Assembly (NCBI RefSeq): GCF_000698595.1
Contig: NZ_JFHC01000077.1
Location: 1 to 33,585 of the forward strand
Origin: Caballeronia glathei
Lineage (GTDB): Bacteria > Pseudomonadota > Gammaproteobacteria > Burkholderiales > Burkholderiaceae
DNA: 33,585 nt
Direction: 5' to 3'
Shown in pieces: positions 16,167-24,545 of the stretch; positions within the stretch are counted from its first letter, which is position 1, and each line of letters begins with the position of its first letter. Both the position numbers and the translations under genes were made by a program. The notes under the pieces are model-generated. The model made no database searches. It was given only the letters and a program-made list of their open reading frames with translations, and had not been told where the DNA came from.

Positions 16167-16730
16167 ATGAAACGCAACATCACAGGCAGGATGCTCGCCG
16201 CCGCGATTGGCGCGGGACTCGCGGCGTATGCGCTCGTGGCCTTCGCCACGCTCAAGCCGGGCGACCGCGCGCCGGCGTTCGTCGCGCAGGCGTCGCTCGG
16301 CGGCAATGTCTACCAGTATTCGCTCGCGGACGCGCTGAAGAAGGGCCCGGTCGTGCTGTACTTCTACCCGGCGGCCTTCACGAAGGGCTGCACGATCGAG
16401 GCCCACGAGTTCGCCGAAGCGGTCGACCAGTACCAGGCGGAAGGCGCGACGGTGATCGGCGTGTCGCACGACAACATCGATACGCTCAAGCGCTTTTCGG
16501 TCAGCGAGTGCCGCAGCAAATTCCCGGTCGCCGCCGACGCCGAGTCGAAGATCATCAAGGCCTACGACGCGTCGATGCCGATGATGAGCACGATGGCGAA
16601 CCGCGTCTCGTACGTGATCGCGCCGGACGGCACGGTGATCTACGAATACACGAGCCTTTCGCCCGAGAAGCACGTCGCCAACACGCTGCAGGCGGTGCGC
16701 GACTGGAACGCGAAGCACAAGGCGCAATGA
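16167..16730 (+). CDS. Exported peroxiredoxin of the BCP/PrxQ type
   Basis: A thiol peroxidase of 187 residues that reduces hydrogen peroxide or organic peroxides. The N-terminus (MKRNITGRMLAAAIGAGLAAYALVAFA) is a signal peptide or anchor, so it should act in the periplasm, unlike cytoplasmic BCP. The peroxidatic Cys is C75 in FTKGCTIEAHEF, matching the family motif (T/S)xxCTxE. A second Cys at 115 (SVSECRSKFP) lies about 40 residues downstream, about where PrxQ forms with a resolving Cys on helix 3 carry it. GAGGG 8 nt upstream supports this ATG over the one at 16152. It lies alone between the EAL-HDOD gene and an unknown membrane protein. Confidence 0.88.
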   Translation: MKRNITGRMLAAAIGAGLAAYALVAFATLKPGDRAPAFVAQASLGGNVYQYSLADALKKGPVVLYFYPAAFTKGCTIEAHEFAEAVDQYQAEGATVIGVSHDNIDTLKRFSVSECRSKFPVAADAESKIIKAYDASMPMMSTMANRVSYVIAPDGTVIYEYTSLSPEKHVANTLQAVRDWNAKHKAQ

Positions 16731-16762
16731 CGTCCGCGCTCGCCCGGGCCCGCTGAGCCGCC

Positions 16763-17263
16763 ATGCCAATCGTTCTCGCCCTCGTTGCGCTCGTCGCGCT
16801 GATCTATGGCGCGGTGTGGTCGTTTCACGCGCTGTCGGCGCGCTTCGGGCTCGGTGTGGCGACCGGCGTGGCCGTCGTGGTGGCCGCGCTGATCGCCGCC
16901 GCGATCGCGTACTGGTGGCAGCGCCGGCGCGAGGTCGCGCCGAACGTTGCGCGCTCGAAAGGCGGCGACTGGACGCACGAGCTCGAGTGCGAGTGGGGCG
17001 GCGTGCGGCTCGCGGCGGGCAAGCGGCTGTGCGACCTGCGCGTCGGCGACGAGCGCGGCGGCTACATCTTCGCGGACCTGCGCGGCGCCCGCGTCCAGCA
17101 GGCGGCGGGCGGGGCGGCAGGCGCGGGAGGTCCGGGAGAATGGCAGGTCGCGCTCGACGTGAAGGACCCGAAACGCGGCGAGTGGCTCCTGCCGATGCGC
17201 GACCGGCGCGAGGCCCGCAAGTGGGCACGGATTCTGTCGCTGGCGGTGGAGCAGAAGCTGTAG
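16763..17263 (+). CDS. Hypothetical protein with two N-terminal membrane helices
   Basis: I do not recognise this 166-residue protein. Two hydrophobic segments lie at about 2-22 (IVLALVALVALIYGAVWSF) and 29-52 (LGVATGVAVVVAALIAAAIAYWW). A soluble C-terminal domain of about 110 residues follows, with a Gly/Ala-rich patch (QQAAGGAAGAGGPGE) and a basic end (DRREARKWARIL). It follows the peroxiredoxin by 32 bp on the same strand, so co-transcription is possible. The codon use (G/C third positions) is like its neighbours, supporting a real gene. No function can be assigned. Confidence 0.7.
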   Translation: MPIVLALVALVALIYGAVWSFHALSARFGLGVATGVAVVVAALIAAAIAYWWQRRREVAPNVARSKGGDWTHELECEWGGVRLAAGKRLCDLRVGDERGGYIFADLRGARVQQAAGGAAGAGGPGEWQVALDVKDPKRGEWLLPMRDRREARKWARILSLAVEQKL

Positions 17264-17353
17264 GGGTGCCGTTTGATCACCCGTGATACCCGTATCCCTC
17301 CGCATCGCCAGGAAAAAGCGAAAATGCGCGCTCAGGACCGCCATGCACCTTTT

Positions 17354-17362
17354 TGGTACAAT
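17354..17362 (+). promoter_or_regulatory. Extended -10 promoter upstream of the guanidine riboswitch
   Basis: TGGTACAAT matches the extended -10 pattern TGn-TAnAAT. A good -35 is not evident, as is usual for extended -10 promoters. The predicted start, at about 17369, lies just before the first riboswitch hairpin. Confidence 0.5.
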
Positions 17363-17381
17363 TACGGTTCGCCTACAGCCA

Positions 17382-17424
17382 CGCGGACGACCGCGCGCGC
17401 AATCGACTCACCGGGGACGACCCC
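17382..17424 (+). promoter_or_regulatory. Guanidine-II (mini-ykkC) riboswitch
   Basis: Two short hairpins each carry the ACGA loop diagnostic of this class (consensus ACGR). The first is CGCGG-ACGA-CCGCG at 17382-17395, the second GGGG-ACGA-CCCC at 17413-17424, separated by 17 nt. They precede a SugE/Gdx gene, the classical partner. In the known class, the two loops bind guanidinium and make the ribosome binding site accessible. Here the GGAG site at 17436-17439 lies directly downstream, consistent with translational control. The function is established for the class; its operation here is inferred from structure and position. Confidence 0.9.
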
Positions 17425-17448
17425 ATGTTTCCCATGGAGTTTTCCTCG

Positions 17449-17769
17449 ATGTCCTGGATTCTTCTTCTCATCGCCGGCCTGCTCGAAGTGGCCTGGGCCG
17501 CCGGTCTCAAGACCTCCGAAGGGTTCACGCGGCTCTGGCCGTCGGTGTTCACGCTCGTCACCGCGGTCGGCAGCTTCGTGCTGCTTGCCCTCGCGATGCG
17601 TCAGCTGCCGCTCGGCACGGCCTACGCCGTCTGGACGGGCATCGGCGCGGTCGGCGCGTTCGTCTTCGGCATCATCGTGATGGGCGAGGCGGCGAGCGTC
17701 GCACGGGTCGCGAGCGCGGCGCTGATCGTGATCGGGCTCGTCGGGCTGAAGATGTCGTCGGGCCACTGA
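17449..17769 (+). CDS. sugE: Gdx/SugE guanidinium exporter, small multidrug resistance family
   Basis: An inner-membrane antiporter of 106 residues with four membrane helices, the standard SMR size. It starts MSWILLLIAGLLEVAWAAGLK, with the conserved Glu (E13) of the transport site, and contains LGTAYAVWTGIGAVGAF typical of the SugE/Gdx branch. This branch exports guanidinium with proton exchange. The guanidine-II riboswitch directly upstream supports that substrate over quaternary ammonium drugs. GGAG ending 9 nt before 17449 selects this ATG; an in-frame ATG at 17425 abuts the second riboswitch hairpin and would add eight residues. Confidence 0.95.
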   Translation: MSWILLLIAGLLEVAWAAGLKTSEGFTRLWPSVFTLVTAVGSFVLLALAMRQLPLGTAYAVWTGIGAVGAFVFGIIVMGEAASVARVASAALIVIGLVGLKMSSGH

Positions 17770-17835
17770 GGTGCGAACGCGCACCTCCGGGTGCGCCCCC
17801 GGTGCGGCGTGGAACGCACACTCCTGCTCCTGATC

Positions 17836-17865
17836 CTGCAAGGCCTGGCGCAGCGTGGCTATAAT
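17836..17865 (+). promoter_or_regulatory. Candidate sigma-70 promoter of the DUF4126-permease genes
   Basis: A perfect -10 hexamer TATAAT lies at 17860-17865. A weak -35 (CTGCAA, 17836-17841) is 18 nt upstream. It lies in the 261-bp gap before the DUF4126 gene and leaves a leader of about 160 nt. Confidence 0.4.
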
Positions 17866-18030
17866 GATCTGAAGTCATCTCGAATTAGTTGTGCCCAGCC
17901 GCACCCGATAACCCCTGATTGCCGGTATCTTCTTCGATGCCGGCGGCTTCTCCCGGCAACTCCGGGGCAAGCGACCGACGCCGTCGCGCCCATGCAGCGC
18001 CCGGCGCGCGCAGCACGCAAGGAGGCGGCA

Positions 18031-18648
18031 ATGCTAGAAGCTATTTCGCTCGCTGCGGGCCTTTCATGGGCCAGCGGGCTGCGCCTGTACCTCACGGTCT
18101 TCGTCGCGGGCGTGCTCGAACGCATGGGTCTCGTGCATCTGCCGGAAACGCTCTCGGTGCTGAGTTCACCCTGGGTGATCGGTTTCGCGGCGTTTCTCGC
18201 GGTCGTCGAGTTCTTCGCCGACAAGATTCCCGCCTTCGATTCCCTCTGGGACGCCATCCACACGCTGATCCGCATCCCCGCCGGGGCCGTGCTGGCGGCC
18301 GCCTCGCTCGGCCACGCCGACCCGACGCTGCTCACCATCGCAGCACTCGCGGGCGGCACGCTCGCGGGCGCCTCGCATTTCGCGAAGGCCGGCACGCGGG
18401 CGCTCATCAACCTGTCGCCGGAACCGGTGTCGAACTGGGCGGCGTCGGCAACCGAAGACGTCGGCGCGCTCGCGGGCATCACGCTCGCGCTCTTCGTGCC
18501 GGTCATTTTCCTCGTGCTCGTGGTCGCGTTTCTCGTGTTCGCGGGCTGGGCGCTGCCGCGGCTCGTGCGCGGCGTGCACGGCGGCGTGAGCCGGATGGCC
18601 AAGCACATGGTGCCAAGCGTCAACCGGCTGCGGAGCAAGCACGATTGA
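18031..18648 (+). CDS. DUF4126 family membrane protein
   Basis: This is a hydrophobic protein of 205 residues with about four to five membrane segments. It starts MLEAISLAAGLSWASGLRLYLTVF, typical of DUF4126, whose function is unknown. The start is set by a near-perfect ribosome binding site, AAGGAGG, at 18019-18025. A longer frame upstream has no family match. The stop codon overlaps a TTG start of the FtsX-type permease gene as TTGA, so the two may be translationally coupled. Confidence 0.88.
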   Translation: MLEAISLAAGLSWASGLRLYLTVFVAGVLERMGLVHLPETLSVLSSPWVIGFAAFLAVVEFFADKIPAFDSLWDAIHTLIRIPAGAVLAAASLGHADPTLLTIAALAGGTLAGASHFAKAGTRALINLSPEPVSNWAASATEDVGALAGITLALFVPVIFLVLVVAFLVFAGWALPRLVRGVHGGVSRMAKHMVPSVNRLRSKHD

Positions 18649-21209
18649 GCGCCGCGCCCGCGAATCACAGCCTCGGTTTTTCCCGGATCGCGCGTCAGGC
18701 CGTCAGGATGACGGCGCGCGACTGGCGTGCCGGCGAGCTCACGATGCTGCTGCTCGCGCTGGTGCTCGCCGTCGCGGCGCTCGCGAGCGTCGGCTTTCTC
18801 GCCGACCGGATGCGCCAGGGCCTCGAGCGTGACGCCCGCCAGATGATCGCCGCCGACTTCGTCGTGCGCGCCGATCATCCCGTCGATGCGTCCTTCGCTG
18901 CCGAAGCGGCGTCGCTGAAACTGGCGAGCGCCACCACCACGATCTTTCCCAGCATGATCACCGGGAGCGGCGCGCAGCCCGGACTGCAGCCTCCGTCGCG
19001 TCTTGCGGCGATCAAGGGCGTGTCGCCAGGGTATCCGCTGCGCGGGGCGGTGCGCATCGCGCCCGCGCCCGGTGCGTCCGATGCGCCCGCCACCGCGATC
19101 CCCGCGCCTGGCACCGTCTGGGTCGATCCGGCCCTGCTCGACGCGCTGAAGACGCAGGTCGGCGGCACGGTGAAGGTCGGCACGCGCACCTTCAGGGTCG
19201 CCGCGGTCATCACGCGGGAACTGGATCGCGGCTTCTCGTTCGTGAGCTTTTCGCCACGCCTGATGATGCGCGCCGACGAGATCGCGGGCACGGGGCTCAT
19301 CAGCTACGGGAGCCGCGTGACGTACCGGCTGCTCGTCGCGGGACCGGATGCAGAGGTTGAGCACTTCGCGGCGTGGGCACGTGCGCGCGTCGACGGCGGC
19401 AAGCTGCGCGGCGTGACGCTCGAGTCGCTTTCGGACGGCCAGCCGCAGGTGCGCCAGACCATCGACCGCGCGAGCCACTTTCTCACGCTCGTCTCGCTGC
19501 TGACGGCGCTCCTCGCGGCGGTCGCGATCGCGATGGCGGCCCACCGCTTTGCGCGCCGGCACCTCGACGGCTGCGCCGCGATGCGCTGCCTCGGCGTGAG
19601 CCAGCGCACGCTGCGCGCGCTCTTCGCCGGCGAGTTCCTGATCGTCGGCGTGCTAGGCAGCGTGGCGGGCGTCGTGCTCGGCTTCGGCGGCCACCTCGTC
19701 CTGCTCAACTGGCTCGGCGCGCTCGTCGAGGTCGAACTGCCGGCGCCGACGCTCTGGCCCGCGGTGCAGGGCATCGCGATGGGCCTCGTGCTGCTGCTCG
19801 GCTTCGCGCTGCCGCCGCTTCTGCCGCTCACGCGCGTGCCGCCCGTGCGCGTGATCCGGCGCGAGATCGGCGATGCGCAGCGCGTCGCGTACGCCGCGTA
19901 CAGCCTGGGCGTGCTGCTGTTCGCGGGCCTGCTCGTGATCGCGGCGGGCGAACTGAAGCTCGGCGGCATCGTGGCGGGCGGCTTCGCGGGCGGGCTGCTC
20001 GTGTTCGGCGCCGTGGCGCGCCTCGCGCTCTGGGCGACGGCGCGCTACGTGCGCCGGGAGAGGAGCGGCGCGGGCGTCGGCTGGCGCTATGCGCTCGCCT
20101 CGCTCGAGCGCAGGAGCGGCGCGAGCGCGCTGCAGATCACGGCGCTCGGCATCGGCCTGATGTGCCTTTTGCTGATCGCGATGACGCGCAACGACCTGAT
20201 CGCCGGCTGGCGCGAATCGACGCCCCCCGACGCGCCGAACCAGTTCCTGATCGACATCCAGCCGGACCAGCGCGCGGGGGTCGCGACCTACCTGAAACAG
20301 CACGGCCAGCCGGACGCGGCGCTTTCGCCGATGGTGCGCGGCCGGCTCGTCGCGATCAATGGCAAGCCGGTGAGTCCCGACGACTACCAGAAAGCCGACG
20401 CGAAACGCCTCGTTGACCGCGAATTCAACCTGTCCTACACGACCGAGCTGCCGGGCGACAACCGCGTGGTGGAGGGCGGCTGGTTCGGCGCGAGAGACAA
20501 GCCACAGGTGTCGATCGAGCAGGGGCTCGCGAAGACGATCAACGTGAAGCTCGGCGACACGCTGCGCTTCGATGTCGCGGGGCTGCAGGTGGAAGGGCCG
20601 GTCACGAGCGTGCGCAAGCTCGACTGGAATTCCTTCAAGGTCAATTTCTTCGTGCTGATGCCGCCCGCCGCGCTCGCGGACCTGCCGGCGACGTTCATCA
20701 CGAGCTTCTATCTGCCGGCGGGCCGGCAGACGATGATCGACGGCCTCGTCGGCATCTACCCGAACGTGACCGCCATCGATACCGCGCCGATCCTCGCGCA
20801 GATCCAGCGCACGATCGCGCAGGTGATCGGCGCGGTGCAGTTCCTGTTCCTGTTCACGCTCGCCGCGGGCGTGCTCGTGCTGTACGCGGCGCTCGCGGGC
20901 ACGCGCGACGAGCGCATGCGCGAGTCGGCGCTCCTGCGCGCCCTCGGCGCGTCGCATCAGCAGGTGCGCGCGGTGCAGGTGGCCGAGTTCGTCGCCGTGG
21001 GTGCGCTCGCGGGGCTGATGGCCGCGATCGGCGCGCAGGCGATCGGCTACGTGCTGGCCTCGCGCGTGTTCGAGTTTCACATCGACTTCAATCCGTGGCT
21101 GCTGCCCGCCGGCATCGCGGCGGGCGTGGCGTGCGCGGGTGTCGGCGGCTGGCTGAGCCTGCGGCGCGTGCTCGCGCGCCCCGCGCTGCAGTCGCTGCGC
21201 GACGCATAG
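18645..21209 (+). CDS. FtsX-like ABC transporter permease (YbbP-type)
   Basis: A large inner-membrane permease subunit of about 854 residues, similar in layout to E. coli YbbP (about 804). TM1 lies at about 32-54. A long periplasmic domain is followed by a FtsX-type three-helix block, a central pair of helices, a second periplasmic domain and a C-terminal FtsX block ending in a typical RPALQSLRDA tail. The frame is open far upstream but overlaps the DUF4126 gene there. The best start is TTG at 18645, with GGAG at 18632-18635 and a 4-nt overlap with the preceding stop; ATG 18708 would remove a basic amphipathic helix. No ATPase gene (YbbA-like) is adjacent, which is unusual. Such systems move lipids, lipoproteins or hydrophobic molecules; the substrate here is unknown. 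Confidence 0.88.
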   Translation: MSAAPANHSLGFSRIARQAVRMTARDWRAGELTMLLLALVLAVAALASVGFLADRMRQGLERDARQMIAADFVVRADHPVDASFAAEAASLKLASATTTIFPSMITGSGAQPGLQPPSRLAAIKGVSPGYPLRGAVRIAPAPGASDAPATAIPAPGTVWVDPALLDALKTQVGGTVKVGTRTFRVAAVITRELDRGFSFVSFSPRLMMRADEIAGTGLISYGSRVTYRLLVAGPDAEVEHFAAWARARVDGGKLRGVTLESLSDGQPQVRQTIDRASHFLTLVSLLTALLAAVAIAMAAHRFARRHLDGCAAMRCLGVSQRTLRALFAGEFLIVGVLGSVAGVVLGFGGHLVLLNWLGALVEVELPAPTLWPAVQGIAMGLVLLLGFALPPLLPLTRVPPVRVIRREIGDAQRVAYAAYSLGVLLFAGLLVIAAGELKLGGIVAGGFAGGLLVFGAVARLALWATARYVRRERSGAGVGWRYALASLERRSGASALQITALGIGLMCLLLIAMTRNDLIAGWRESTPPDAPNQFLIDIQPDQRAGVATYLKQHGQPDAALSPMVRGRLVAINGKPVSPDDYQKADAKRLVDREFNLSYTTELPGDNRVVEGGWFGARDKPQVSIEQGLAKTINVKLGDTLRFDVAGLQVEGPVTSVRKLDWNSFKVNFFVLMPPAALADLPATFITSFYLPAGRQTMIDGLVGIYPNVTAIDTAPILAQIQRTIAQVIGAVQFLFLFTLAAGVLVLYAALAGTRDERMRESALLRALGASHQQVRAVQVAEFVAVGALAGLMAAIGAQAIGYVLASRVFEFHIDFNPWLLPAGIAAGVACAGVGGWLSLRRVLARPALQSLRDA

Positions 21210-21232
21210 ACATTTCACCGACCGATCAACGT

Positions 21233-21670
21233 ATGAGCGAAGTAGACAGCAGCAGGACCAGCAGTGAAGCCGGCGGCGAAGCCACGCAGGCGCCCACGGC
21301 GTTCGAACTCGTGGGCGGCGAGGAGCGCGTGCGTGCGCTCGTCGACCGCTTCTACGACCTGATGGACCTCGAGCCCGAGTTCGCGGGCATCCGCGCGCTG
21401 CATCCGCCGACCCTCGACGGTTCGCGCGACAAGTTCTTCTGGTTCCTGTGCGGCTGGATGGGCGGCCCGGACCACTACATCAGCCGCTTCGGCCATCCGC
21501 GCCTGCGCGCGCGGCACCTGCCGTTCTCGATTGCGTCGGGCGAGCGTGACCAGTGGCTGCGCTGCATGGCCTGGGCGATGGAAGATGTCGGGCTCGCCGA
21601 GCCGCTGCGCGAGCGTCTCCTCACCTCGTTCTTCGATACGGCCGACTGGATGCGCAACCGCCCGGGTTGA
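21233..21670 (+). CDS. Group II truncated haemoglobin
   Basis: A haem-binding globin of 145 residues with the 2-on-2 fold, cytoplasmic. Family marks are FYDLMDLEPEF near the N-terminus, FLCGWMGGPDHYISRFGHPRLRARHLPF with the proximal His at 95, and W108 (RDQWLRCM), the conserved G8 Trp of group II. Members bind oxygen or nitric oxide and often protect against nitrosative or oxidative stress. The first 20 residues are polar and poorly conserved. It begins 23 bp after the permease stop. Confidence 0.92.
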   Translation: MSEVDSSRTSSEAGGEATQAPTAFELVGGEERVRALVDRFYDLMDLEPEFAGIRALHPPTLDGSRDKFFWFLCGWMGGPDHYISRFGHPRLRARHLPFSIASGERDQWLRCMAWAMEDVGLAEPLRERLLTSFFDTADWMRNRPG

Positions 21671-21779
21671 TTCTTCACGACCCGGTGACGCAATGGTCGG
21701 CACAATGGCCGTTCGCCTGCCTGCGTCACACTTGCCAGCCAAGCCCGCCGGTCACGCCCGAAGCCAAGGACACCACCCC

Positions 21780-22511
21780 ATGAGCACACGCGCACTCTTT
21801 CGCGAAGACGCCTACCTGACCCGCTGCGAGGCGACGATCGCCGCCGTCGACGAGCAGGGCATCCACCTCGACCAGAGCGTGTTCTATCCGCTTGGCGGCG
21901 GCCAGGCGGGCGACGCAGGCACGCTCACGCTCGCGGACGGCACGCGCATCGACATCGCCGACACCCGCAAGGCGAAGTTCGAGGGCGCAACGCCCGACGA
22001 CGCGGTCCACGTGCCCGCGCCGGGGCAGGAGGCACTGCTCGCGCGGCTTGCGCAGGGCGAGCGCGTCGCCGCCGAAATCGACTGGGCGCGCCGCTACCGG
22101 CACATGCGCCTGCACACGGCGAGCCATCTGATGTGCGCTGTGCTGCCGTATCCGGTCGACGGCTGCAGCATCACGACCGATTACGCGCGGCTCGACTTCG
22201 CGACCGTCGAGCCGATCGAGCGCGATTTCGTCGAAGAGCGGCTGCGCGAGCTCGTGGGCGCGGCGCACGCGGTGCACACCGAATGGATCACCGACGATGA
22301 AATGGCCGGGCGGCCCGAACTCGTGCGCACGATGAGCGTGAAGCCGCCGATGGGGCTCGGGCGCGTGCGGCTGTTGCGCATCGAGAACGTCGATTTGCAG
22401 CCGTGCGGCGGCACGCACGTGCGCAACACGGGCGAGATCGGCGAGCTGCGCGTGGCGAAGCTCGAAAAGAAGAGCGCGCGCACGCGGCGGCTCGTGCTGG
22501 AATTCGCCTGA
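21780..22511 (+). CDS. AlaX-type alanyl-tRNA editing protein
   Basis: A stand-alone editing hydrolase of 243 residues that removes Ser or Gly from mischarged tRNA-Ala in the cytoplasm. It resembles the editing domain of AlaRS. The zinc site is complete: HTASH (H112, H116) and CGGTH (C209, H213). The GGGQAGD loop near residue 39-45 is also typical. AAGGA 10 nt upstream of the ATG supports the start. It follows the haemoglobin gene by about 110 bp; the next gene begins 14 bp downstream. Confidence 0.92.
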   Translation: MSTRALFREDAYLTRCEATIAAVDEQGIHLDQSVFYPLGGGQAGDAGTLTLADGTRIDIADTRKAKFEGATPDDAVHVPAPGQEALLARLAQGERVAAEIDWARRYRHMRLHTASHLMCAVLPYPVDGCSITTDYARLDFATVEPIERDFVEERLRELVGAAHAVHTEWITDDEMAGRPELVRTMSVKPPMGLGRVRLLRIENVDLQPCGGTHVRNTGEIGELRVAKLEKKSARTRRLVLEFA

Positions 22512-22525
22512 AGGATGCGGCGGGC

Positions 22526-23185
22526 ATGGCGCACGAGCCGGACGAACTGAACAAGCCGGACGAGCCGAACGAGCCGGGCATGGCGGCGATGAATGACGCC
22601 GTGCCGCTCGATCCCCGCGCGCAAGCCTTGCTCGATACCTGGTTCGGCGTGCCCGGCTCGCCGGAGTATGGGGAGGAGCGCAAGGCGTGGTTCGTGAAAA
22701 ACCGCGCCTTCGACGCACAGCTTTCCGGGCGCTTCGGCACGTTGCTGGAGGACGCGCACGAAGGCCGGCTAGACCACTGGGCGAACGCGCCGCTCGGCGC
22801 ACTGGCGCTGATCGTGCTGCTCGACCAGGTGTCGCGCAACTGCTATCGCGGCACGCCGCGCGCGTTCGCGGGCGATGCGAAGGCGCTCGCGCTGGCGAAG
22901 GCGCTGGTCGCGGCAGGCGAGGACCGCCGCATGCCCACCGTGCAGCATCGCAATTTCGTCTACATGCCGTTCGAGCACGACGAAACGCTCGAAAGCCAGC
23001 GCGAGTCCGTGCGCCTTTTCACGGCGCTACGCGACGAACTGGGCGCGGGCGGCTATCTCGAATACGCGGTCAAACATGCCGCGGTCATCGAGCGCTTCGG
23101 GCGGTTTCCGCACCGCAACCGCATCCTCGGGCGCGAGATGCGTCCCGAGGAAGAGGCCTGGCTTGCGAAGCACGGCGGGTTCTAG
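22526..23185 (+). CDS. DUF924 family protein
   Basis: A 219-residue soluble protein of the DUF924 family, function unknown (helical, TPR-like fold). Family segments: LDTWFG, KAWFVKNRAFDAQLSGRFG, LIVLLDQVSRNCYRGTPRAFAGD, RNFVYMPFEHDE and FGRFPHRNRILGR. The first 20 residues are a low-complexity stretch (PDELNKPDEPNEPGM), so the real start may be one of the later ATGs at 22580 or 22589. AAGGA 10 nt upstream supports 22526. Its TAG stop overlaps that of the convergent SDR gene in a CTAG. Confidence 0.9.
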   Translation: MAHEPDELNKPDEPNEPGMAAMNDAVPLDPRAQALLDTWFGVPGSPEYGEERKAWFVKNRAFDAQLSGRFGTLLEDAHEGRLDHWANAPLGALALIVLLDQVSRNCYRGTPRAFAGDAKALALAKALVAAGEDRRMPTVQHRNFVYMPFEHDETLESQRESVRLFTALRDELGAGGYLEYAVKHAAVIERFGRFPHRNRILGREMRPEEEAWLAKHGGF

Positions 23186-23928
23186 CGGCCGCCGGCCACG
23201 TCGATGATCGCGCCCGTCACGTACGACGACGCGTCTGAGAGCAGCCACACGATCGATTCCCCGACTTCATCCGCCGTGCCCGGTCGCCCGAGCGGCGTCT
23301 GCACGCCAAGCACCGCCGCGCGGTCGGGCTTGCCGCCGCTCGCGTGGATGTCGGTGTCGATCAGGCCGGGGCGCACCGCGTTCACGCGCACGCCTTGCGG
23401 GCCGAGTTCCTTCGAGAGCCCGAGGGTCAAAGTGTCGATGGCGCCTTTCGAGCCGGCGTAATCGACGTATTCGTTCGGCGCGCCGAGCCGCGCCGCCGCC
23501 GACGACAGGTTCACGATCGAGCCCCCCTTGCCGCCACGCTTCGTCGACAGGCGGCGCGCCGCTTCGCGCGCGCAGAGATACGCGCCGAGTACGTTGGTAT
23601 CGAAGATGCGTTTGAGGCGCGCGATGTCCATGTCGGCGAGCGCCGAGCCGGGCGCGACGATGCCCGCGTTGTTCACGAAGCCGTCGAGCGGGCCGAACGC
23701 TTCCTGCGTCGCATCGAACATTGCGATGACGGCGGCTTCGTCGCAGATGTCGCCCTGGATCGCGATGGCCTTGCCGCCCGCCACCCTGACTGCCGCGACG
23801 GTTTCATCCGCCGCCGCCGCGTTGCTCGCGTAGTTGACGCCGACCGACCAGCCGCGCGCACCGGCGAGGAGCGCCGCCGAGCGGCCGATGCCGCGGCTTG
23901 CGCCCGTTATCAGAATCACTTTGGACAT
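23182..23928 (-). CDS. Short-chain dehydrogenase/reductase (SDR)
   Basis: A classical SDR oxidoreductase of 248 residues using NAD(P)H. The cofactor motif TGASRGIG lies at 9-16, NNAG at 86-89, the catalytic Ser at about 142-143, and Y157/K161 (YAGSK). It resembles the FabG-like glucose or 3-oxoacyl reductases, but the substrate cannot be told. AAGGAG 9 nt before the ATG gives a firm start. It follows the LOG gene by 29 bp and is the last gene of a run that also contains TetR. Confidence 0.92.
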   Translation of the reverse strand: MSKVILITGASRGIGRSAALLAGARGWSVGVNYASNAAAADETVAAVRVAGGKAIAIQGDICDEAAVIAMFDATQEAFGPLDGFVNNAGIVAPGSALADMDIARLKRIFDTNVLGAYLCAREAARRLSTKRGGKGGSIVNLSSAAARLGAPNEYVDYAGSKGAIDTLTLGLSKELGPQGVRVNAVRPGLIDTDIHASGGKPDRAAVLGVQTPLGRPGTADEVGESIVWLLSDASSYVTGAIIDVAGGR

Positions 23929-23957
23929 CGGATGAGTCTCCTTGCTTGTTGCGATTT

Positions 23958-24545
23958 TTAGACGGCGTTGCGTTTCTCGGCCCACTTGTCGTGCAGCGGC
24001 GGGATGTAGCGCTTGAGCTTGTCGATCATCGCGGCCGGATCGGCGGCGACCTGCAGCATGTCGAGGTAGGCGCGGCGCATGAAGCCTTCCTCGACCGTAT
24101 GCTGCAGCATCGAGAGAAGCGGGTCGTAATAGCCGTCCACGTCGAGCAGCGCGACCGGCTTCTGGTGATAGCCGAGCTGCGCCCACGTGTACACCTCGAA
24201 GAGTTCCTCGAACGTGCCGACGCCGCCTGGCATCGCGACGAACGCATCCGACAGGTCGGCCATCTTCTTCTTGCGCTCGTGCATGTCGGGCACGACGTGC
24301 AGTTCCGTGAGGTCGGTGTGGCCGACTTCCTTCTTCAGCAGCAGCTCCGGAATCACGCCGACGGCGCGTCCGCCGTTCGCGAGCACTTCATCGGCGATGA
24401 GGCCCATCAGGCCGACGCGCCCGCCGCCATAGACGAGCGACATGTCGGCTTCCACCAGCGCGCGGCCGAACGCCTTCGCGGCTTCCGCATAGACGGGCCT
24501 GGCTCCGGGGGCGGAGCCGCAATACACACAGACTGCCTTGATCAT
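23958..24545 (-). CDS. LOG family protein (cytokinin riboside 5'-monophosphate phosphoribohydrolase type)
   Basis: A 195-residue soluble nucleotide phosphoribohydrolase of the TIGR00730/LOG family. It has the diagnostic PGGVGTFEE at 106-114 with the upstream R91/K92 (HERKKKM) and an N-terminal YCGSAPG. Members cleave AMP-like or cytokinin nucleotides to free base and ribose phosphate. Whether cytokinins are made here is unknown. The ATG overlaps the TetR stop as ATGA, so translation is coupled to the regulator. Confidence 0.93.
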   Translation of the reverse strand: MIKAVCVYCGSAPGARPVYAEAAKAFGRALVEADMSLVYGGGRVGLMGLIADEVLANGGRAVGVIPELLLKKEVGHTDLTELHVVPDMHERKKKMADLSDAFVAMPGGVGTFEELFEVYTWAQLGYHQKPVALLDVDGYYDPLLSMLQHTVEEGFMRRAYLDMLQVAADPAAMIDKLKRYIPPLHDKWAEKRNAV

